Shown here: positions 60,947 through 64,000 of the stretch, in pieces
Position numbering within the stretch: the first letter of the stretch is position 1
How the letters are laid out: each line of letters begins with the position of its first letter
Origin: Pseudoalteromonas sp. T1lg23B
GTDB taxonomy: Bacteria; Pseudomonadota; Gammaproteobacteria; Enterobacterales; Alteromonadaceae
NCBI RefSeq assembly: GCF_002964665.1
Contig: NZ_PQBZ01000034.1
Span: forward strand, 558,429-622,428
DNA: 64,000 nucleotides
Direction: 5' to 3'
Made by a program: the position numbers and the translations under genes
The notes under the pieces: model-generated
What the model was told of the DNA's origin: nothing
Seen by the model: the letters and a program-made list of their open reading frames with translations, nothing else
Databases searched by the model: none

Positions 60947-61575
60947 TATCCAGTTACCTGATCAAAAAACTGCTTTAAAGCTTGAATAATATCAGCATGT
61001 ACTCGCTCAATACTCTGATCCGCGTTGATTATCACACAGTGTTCATCTTCTTCAGCAAGTTGTAAGTAGCGAGCTCTGGTGCGTTCAAAAAAGCTCAACG
61101 CCTCCAATTCTATTCTGTCCAGTTCCCCTCGACCTTTGGCTCTTGCCAATCCAACCTCAGGAGGAATATCTAGATACAACGTTAGATCAGGTTTCAGTCC
61201 CTTTAATACGATATTTGCTAAAGAAGATAAGGTGCTCGTTGCCAAACCACGGCCTCCACCTTGATATGCTTGTGAAGACATATCGTGCCTATCTGCCAGT
61301 ACCCATTGACCGCTATCTAATGCAGGGCGAATAACGTTATGTAGCAATTGAGCGCGTGCAGCATACATCATGAGCAGCTCTGATTCAGCTGCCACTTCCT
61401 CAACATGCTGTTGTTTAATTAGCTCTCTCAGAGACTCAGCTAAAGGTGTGCCTCCCGGTTCCCGAGTTTGCACAAAGTCAATTTCATGCTGCTGCAAGAA
61501 TTGTTGACATATGGCCATTGCCGTTGACTTTCCGGCACCTTCAAGGCCTTCTATTACAATAAATTTAGCTGTCAT
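60946..61575 (-). CDS. tmk: Thymidylate kinase
   Basis: Phosphorylates dTMP to dTDP. The 209 residues have the P-loop [10 protein letters not shown], the DR(H) motif in [18 protein letters not shown] and the LID region [12 protein letters not shown]. It overlaps mltG by 11 bases and holB by one. Confidence 0.97.
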   Translation of the reverse strand: MTAKFIVIEGLEGAGKSTAMAICQQFLQQHEIDFVQTREPGGTPLAESLRELIKQQHVEEVAAESELLMMYAARAQLLHNVIRPALDSGQWVLADRHDMSSQAYQGGGRGLATSTLSSLANIVLKGLKPDLTLYLDIPPEVGLARAKGRGELDRIELEALSFFERTRARYLQLAEEDEHCVIINADQSIERVHADIIQALKQFFDQVTG

Positions 61576-62554
61576 TATTACTCTTTAAAATATACTTTTT
61601 TACCGCTTGATTATGTTCGCGCAAACTCTTCGAAAATTGGTGCTGTCCATTACCTTTTGACACAAAATAGTAATATGGTGTCTGCTCCGGCTGCGTAGCA
61701 GCATAAATCGCTTCTGCTGAAGGCATTGCAATTGGGGTCGGTGGCAACCCTTTTATTCTATATGTATTGTACGGCGTATGCTCTTTTAGATGCCGACGTT
61801 TTATGTCCCCATCAAAATCGTCTCCCAAACCATAAATCACTGTGGGATCTGTTTGCAAACGCATATTACGATTTAAACGATTAATAAACACCGATGCGAT
61901 GGTCGCTCTTTCTGGCGCGTGCCCTGTTTCTTTTTCGATGATTGAAGCGAGGATCAAAGCCTGATAAGGCTCTTTGAGAGGTAAAGCGTCCATACGCTGT
62001 TGCCATGCCTGGTGCAATACTGTTTGCATCTTCTCTTTGGCTCTGTTTAGCACCGCGCTTGCGCTCGTATAGGCCTCATAATGATAAGTTTCAGGTAATA
62101 ACCACCCCTCAGGCGCACCATCCAACTGCATTGCTTCAATGAGCTCCTGCTCATCGCTTGGATAAACAACAAACGGGCTGTTTTTTAATTTTTTTAAGAT
62201 ATTTTGAAATGTATCACCCGCAATGATTGTAAAGCTAAACTGCTTTTGCTCGCCACGATGTATTTTGCCTACCGCTTCTAATACCGTCATTCCTGCTAGC
62301 TCATACACACCGGCCTTTAGGTGAAACAGCTCCGGTACAAATTTAGCGTAAACCTGATATTTCAAGCACGACTCTAGATACCCTTTCATTTGCCAATCAT
62401 TACACAAGCGATTAAACCCAGTGCCCTGAGATACTTCATATATCTCGCTTGTGATGGTTAACGGCTCATGTTTGATCGCCTGAAAACTGTGATAAATATA
62501 GGCTGATGCTCCCAGCAGCACCAGCAGGAAAAATAATGTTAGCTTTTTTATCAT
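61565..62554 (-). CDS. mltG: Endolytic murein transglycosylase MltG (YceG)
   Basis: An inner-membrane enzyme that cleaves nascent peptidoglycan strands, ending their growth. The 329 residues have one N-terminal helix (about 4-22), a LysM-like domain and the YceG domain with the catalytic Glu in [14 protein letters not shown] and [12 protein letters not shown]. Its ATG overlaps the pabC stop (ATGA) and its end overlaps tmk. Confidence 0.96.
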   Translation of the reverse strand: MIKKLTLFFLLVLLGASAYIYHSFQAIKHEPLTITSEIYEVSQGTGFNRLCNDWQMKGYLESCLKYQVYAKFVPELFHLKAGVYELAGMTVLEAVGKIHRGEQKQFSFTIIAGDTFQNILKKLKNSPFVVYPSDEQELIEAMQLDGAPEGWLLPETYHYEAYTSASAVLNRAKEKMQTVLHQAWQQRMDALPLKEPYQALILASIIEKETGHAPERATIASVFINRLNRNMRLQTDPTVIYGLGDDFDGDIKRRHLKEHTPYNTYRIKGLPPTPIAMPSAEAIYAATQPEQTPYYYFVSKGNGQHQFSKSLREHNQAVKKYILKSNNDS

Positions 62555-63336
62555 AACATCCCCGACTCTAATTGAGATTTGAGTTTCCGTGCAAGGGATA
62601 AATTAAATTGGTCGCCAGCTAAAGACTGAACAAACATACAGCCCATCAAACTATTGCATACAAACAAGGCGTCCATAGCTTGTAGATCTTGGCGCTTTAG
62701 TTCCACCTTTTCTATATGATTATTTCGTTCAAGATACTGTAAATAAACACCTAAAATACCACTATTATGCAGTATCGGTGTATAGGCTTTACCCTCCTTC
62801 ACGCAAAGTAAATTACCCACCGACGTTTCAATGACATTACCGACGATATCCTCAACCAATACATCATCGCAGTCATACTGCTGAGCTTCCTGTTTGATAA
62901 GAACTTGTTCTAAACGATTAAGCGTTTTTAATCCGGCAAGTAGTGGTTGATGACCAAGTTTGGTTTGCGCATATTGCAAGCGCAGGCCACTGTTGTGCAT
63001 TGCATGATAGTGCTCTGGGTATGATGATGTCTGAACGATGACCTTAGGATTGGCATTTTTTGGTGGTAAGTATCCTCGCCCGCCTTCACCTCGTGTGATC
63101 ACTATCTTAAGCACACCTTCGGCTATACTCATACACTGCTTGTGACAGTAGTCTTCAAGAGATTGCCAGTCCAGCAGTGGAAAACTTAGGCGTTGTTGGC
63201 AGGTTTTCAGTCGCTGCAAATGCAGATCCCACAATAAAACTTGACCATGCTGAACGCGGGCGGTGGTGAAAAAGCCATCGCCGTATAGTAGCCCACGATC
63301 ATAACTGGATACCGATTTTTCTTGTATTATTTCCAT
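62551..63336 (-). CDS. pabC: Aminodeoxychorismate lyase
   Basis: PLP enzyme making p-aminobenzoate for folate. The 261 residues start with YDRGLLYGDGFFTTARV, have the PLP-site Lys in GLKTLNRLEQVLIKQEA and the C-terminal PLP-phosphate segment VCNSLMGCMFVQSL. A terminator separates it from fabF; mltG is coupled downstream. Confidence 0.94.
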   Translation of the reverse strand: MEIIQEKSVSSYDRGLLYGDGFFTTARVQHGQVLLWDLHLQRLKTCQQRLSFPLLDWQSLEDYCHKQCMSIAEGVLKIVITRGEGGRGYLPPKNANPKVIVQTSSYPEHYHAMHNSGLRLQYAQTKLGHQPLLAGLKTLNRLEQVLIKQEAQQYDCDDVLVEDIVGNVIETSVGNLLCVKEGKAYTPILHNSGILGVYLQYLERNNHIEKVELKRQDLQAMDALFVCNSLMGCMFVQSLAGDQFNLSLARKLKSQLESGML

Positions 63337-63347
63337 ATCCTACCCAC

Positions 63348-63371
63348 AAAAAAGCCCGGCATCGCCAGGCT
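63348..63371 (-). terminator. Terminator of fabF
   Basis: On the minus strand, AGCCTGGC and GCCGGGCT pair (8 bp with one G-U) around a 3-base loop, followed by a U tract from the A run at 63348-63353. It lies between fabF and pabC; some read-through or a pabC promoter is needed. Confidence 0.85.
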
Positions 63372-63394
63372 CTTTATTATCTGCCTAAACAGCA

Positions 63395-64000
63395 TTATAC
63401 CTTTTTAAACAGCAACGAGCCATTGGTTCCACCAAAGCCAAATGAGTTACATAAAGCATACTCAAGCTTTGCGTCACGTGCAGTGTGAGGTACATAGTCT
63501 AAATCACACCCTTCATCTGGATTATCCAAATTGATAGTCGGCGTCACTTGCTGGTTGACAAGTGATAAGGCCGTGATGATTGACTCAACTGAACCCGCAG
63601 CGCCGAGTAGGTGTCCCATCATAGATTTAGATGAACTCACCATTACCTGCTGTGCCGCTGCACCAAACACAGACTTAACCGCCTGAGTTTCCGCTTTGTC
63701 ACCCGCGTGTGTTGATGTGCCATGGGCATTAATATAACCAACTTGCTGTGCATTCACGCCCGCATCATTCAATGCATTGGTCATTGCTAAAGCTGCACCA
63801 GCGCCATCTTCCGGTGGAGATGTCATATGGTAGGCATCGCCACTCATACCAAATCCAACCAGTTCCGCGTAGATTTTCGCGCCGCGCGCTTTGGCGTGCT
63901 CGTACTCTTCAAGTACCATTACACCTGCCCCGTCAGCCAATACAAAACCATCGCGATCTCTATCCCACGGACGAGAAGCAGCCTGAGGATCGTATTGCGA
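63395..64000 (-). CDS. fabF: Beta-ketoacyl-ACP synthase II, cut by the right edge
   Basis: Chain-elongating condensing enzyme of fatty acid synthesis. About 201 C-terminal residues are visible; the frame is open to the window edge ([23 protein letters not shown]). Catalytic His residues are in [11 protein letters not shown] and the Lys/His pair in [26 protein letters not shown] near the end is typical. The active-site Cys lies beyond the edge. Gene order fabF-pabC-mltG matches E. coli. Confidence 0.97.
   Translation of the reverse strand, partial: SQYDPQAASRPWDRDRDGFVLADGAGVMVLEEYEHAKARGAKIYAELVGFGMSGDAYHMTSPPEDGAGAALAMTNALNDAGVNAQQVGYINAHGTSTHAGDKAETQAVKSVFGAAAQQVMVSSSKSMMGHLLGAAGSVESIITALSLVNQQVTPTINLDNPDEGCDLDYVPHTARDAKLEYALCNSFGFGGTNGSLLFKKV

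Overview
The window reads as chromosomal DNA of a marine gammaproteobacterium of the order Alteromonadales, most like Pseudoalteromonas. This rests on gene order and protein resemblance: thrS-infC-rpmI-rplT, fabF-pabC-mltG-tmk-holB-pilZ-tatD, ftsK-lolA-rarA-crcB-serS, sppA next to ansA, ald divergent from an lrp gene, and DUF3010, DUF2164 and DUF4382 proteins. The DNA is moderately AT-rich and densely coding. I see no prophage, insertion sequence, CRISPR array, tRNA or rRNA.

Layout. 1-5.4 kb is the most accessory-looking part: the tail of an unknown gene, an orphan TonB-dependent receptor, a cysteine-rich secreted protein, a DUF1289 protein, and a secreted DUF6973-like protein followed by a lipoprotein. 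5.4-13.5 kb holds the minus-strand ftsK-lolA-rarA-crcB-serS cluster, then lrp divergent from ald. 13.6-20.1 kb has a Tat-exported kelch protein, an RND efflux pump with its adaptor, and a DUF4382 lipoprotein. 20.4-27.6 kb has a chemoreceptor, a membrane protein, a PhzF-like enzyme, upp, a YdjA-like nitroreductase, a DoxX protein and a FadH-like dienoyl-CoA reductase. 27.8-34.1 kb has sppA, ansA, a frameshifted gnd and pykA. 34.4-42.1 kb has a LytTR two-component pair, a SulP transporter, an Lrp-type regulator, a GloB-like hydrolase, an M14 carboxypeptidase and a short-chain dehydrogenase. 42.1-45.4 kb is the translation cluster rplT-rpmI-infC-thrS. 45.7-58.9 kb has an EEP-family protein, DUF3010, a protein-kinase-like gene with small neighbours, glnS, an unknown internally duplicated protein, a 1217-residue propeller sensor kinase and a PhoD-like phosphatase. 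58.9-64.0 kb is the tatD-pilZ-holB-tmk-mltG-pabC operon with fabF running off the right edge.

How the genes fit together. Most are housekeeping: chromosome segregation and repair (ftsK, rarA, holB, tmk), aminoacylation (serS, thrS, glnS), translation (infC, rpmI, rplT), central carbon (gnd, pykA, ald), pyrimidine salvage (upp) and envelope upkeep (lolA, sppA, mltG). The strongest anomaly is a one-base deletion that splits gnd into two frames. The gnd-pykA gap holds two striking perfect palindromes that look like operators. Other leads are a chemoreceptor that keeps most of the amino-acid-binding dCache motif, an unknown protein made of two related halves, an apparently active but divergent protein kinase, and the secreted DUF6973-like/lipoprotein pair. 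I found no clearly new multi-gene system; the best candidates are given as hypotheses.
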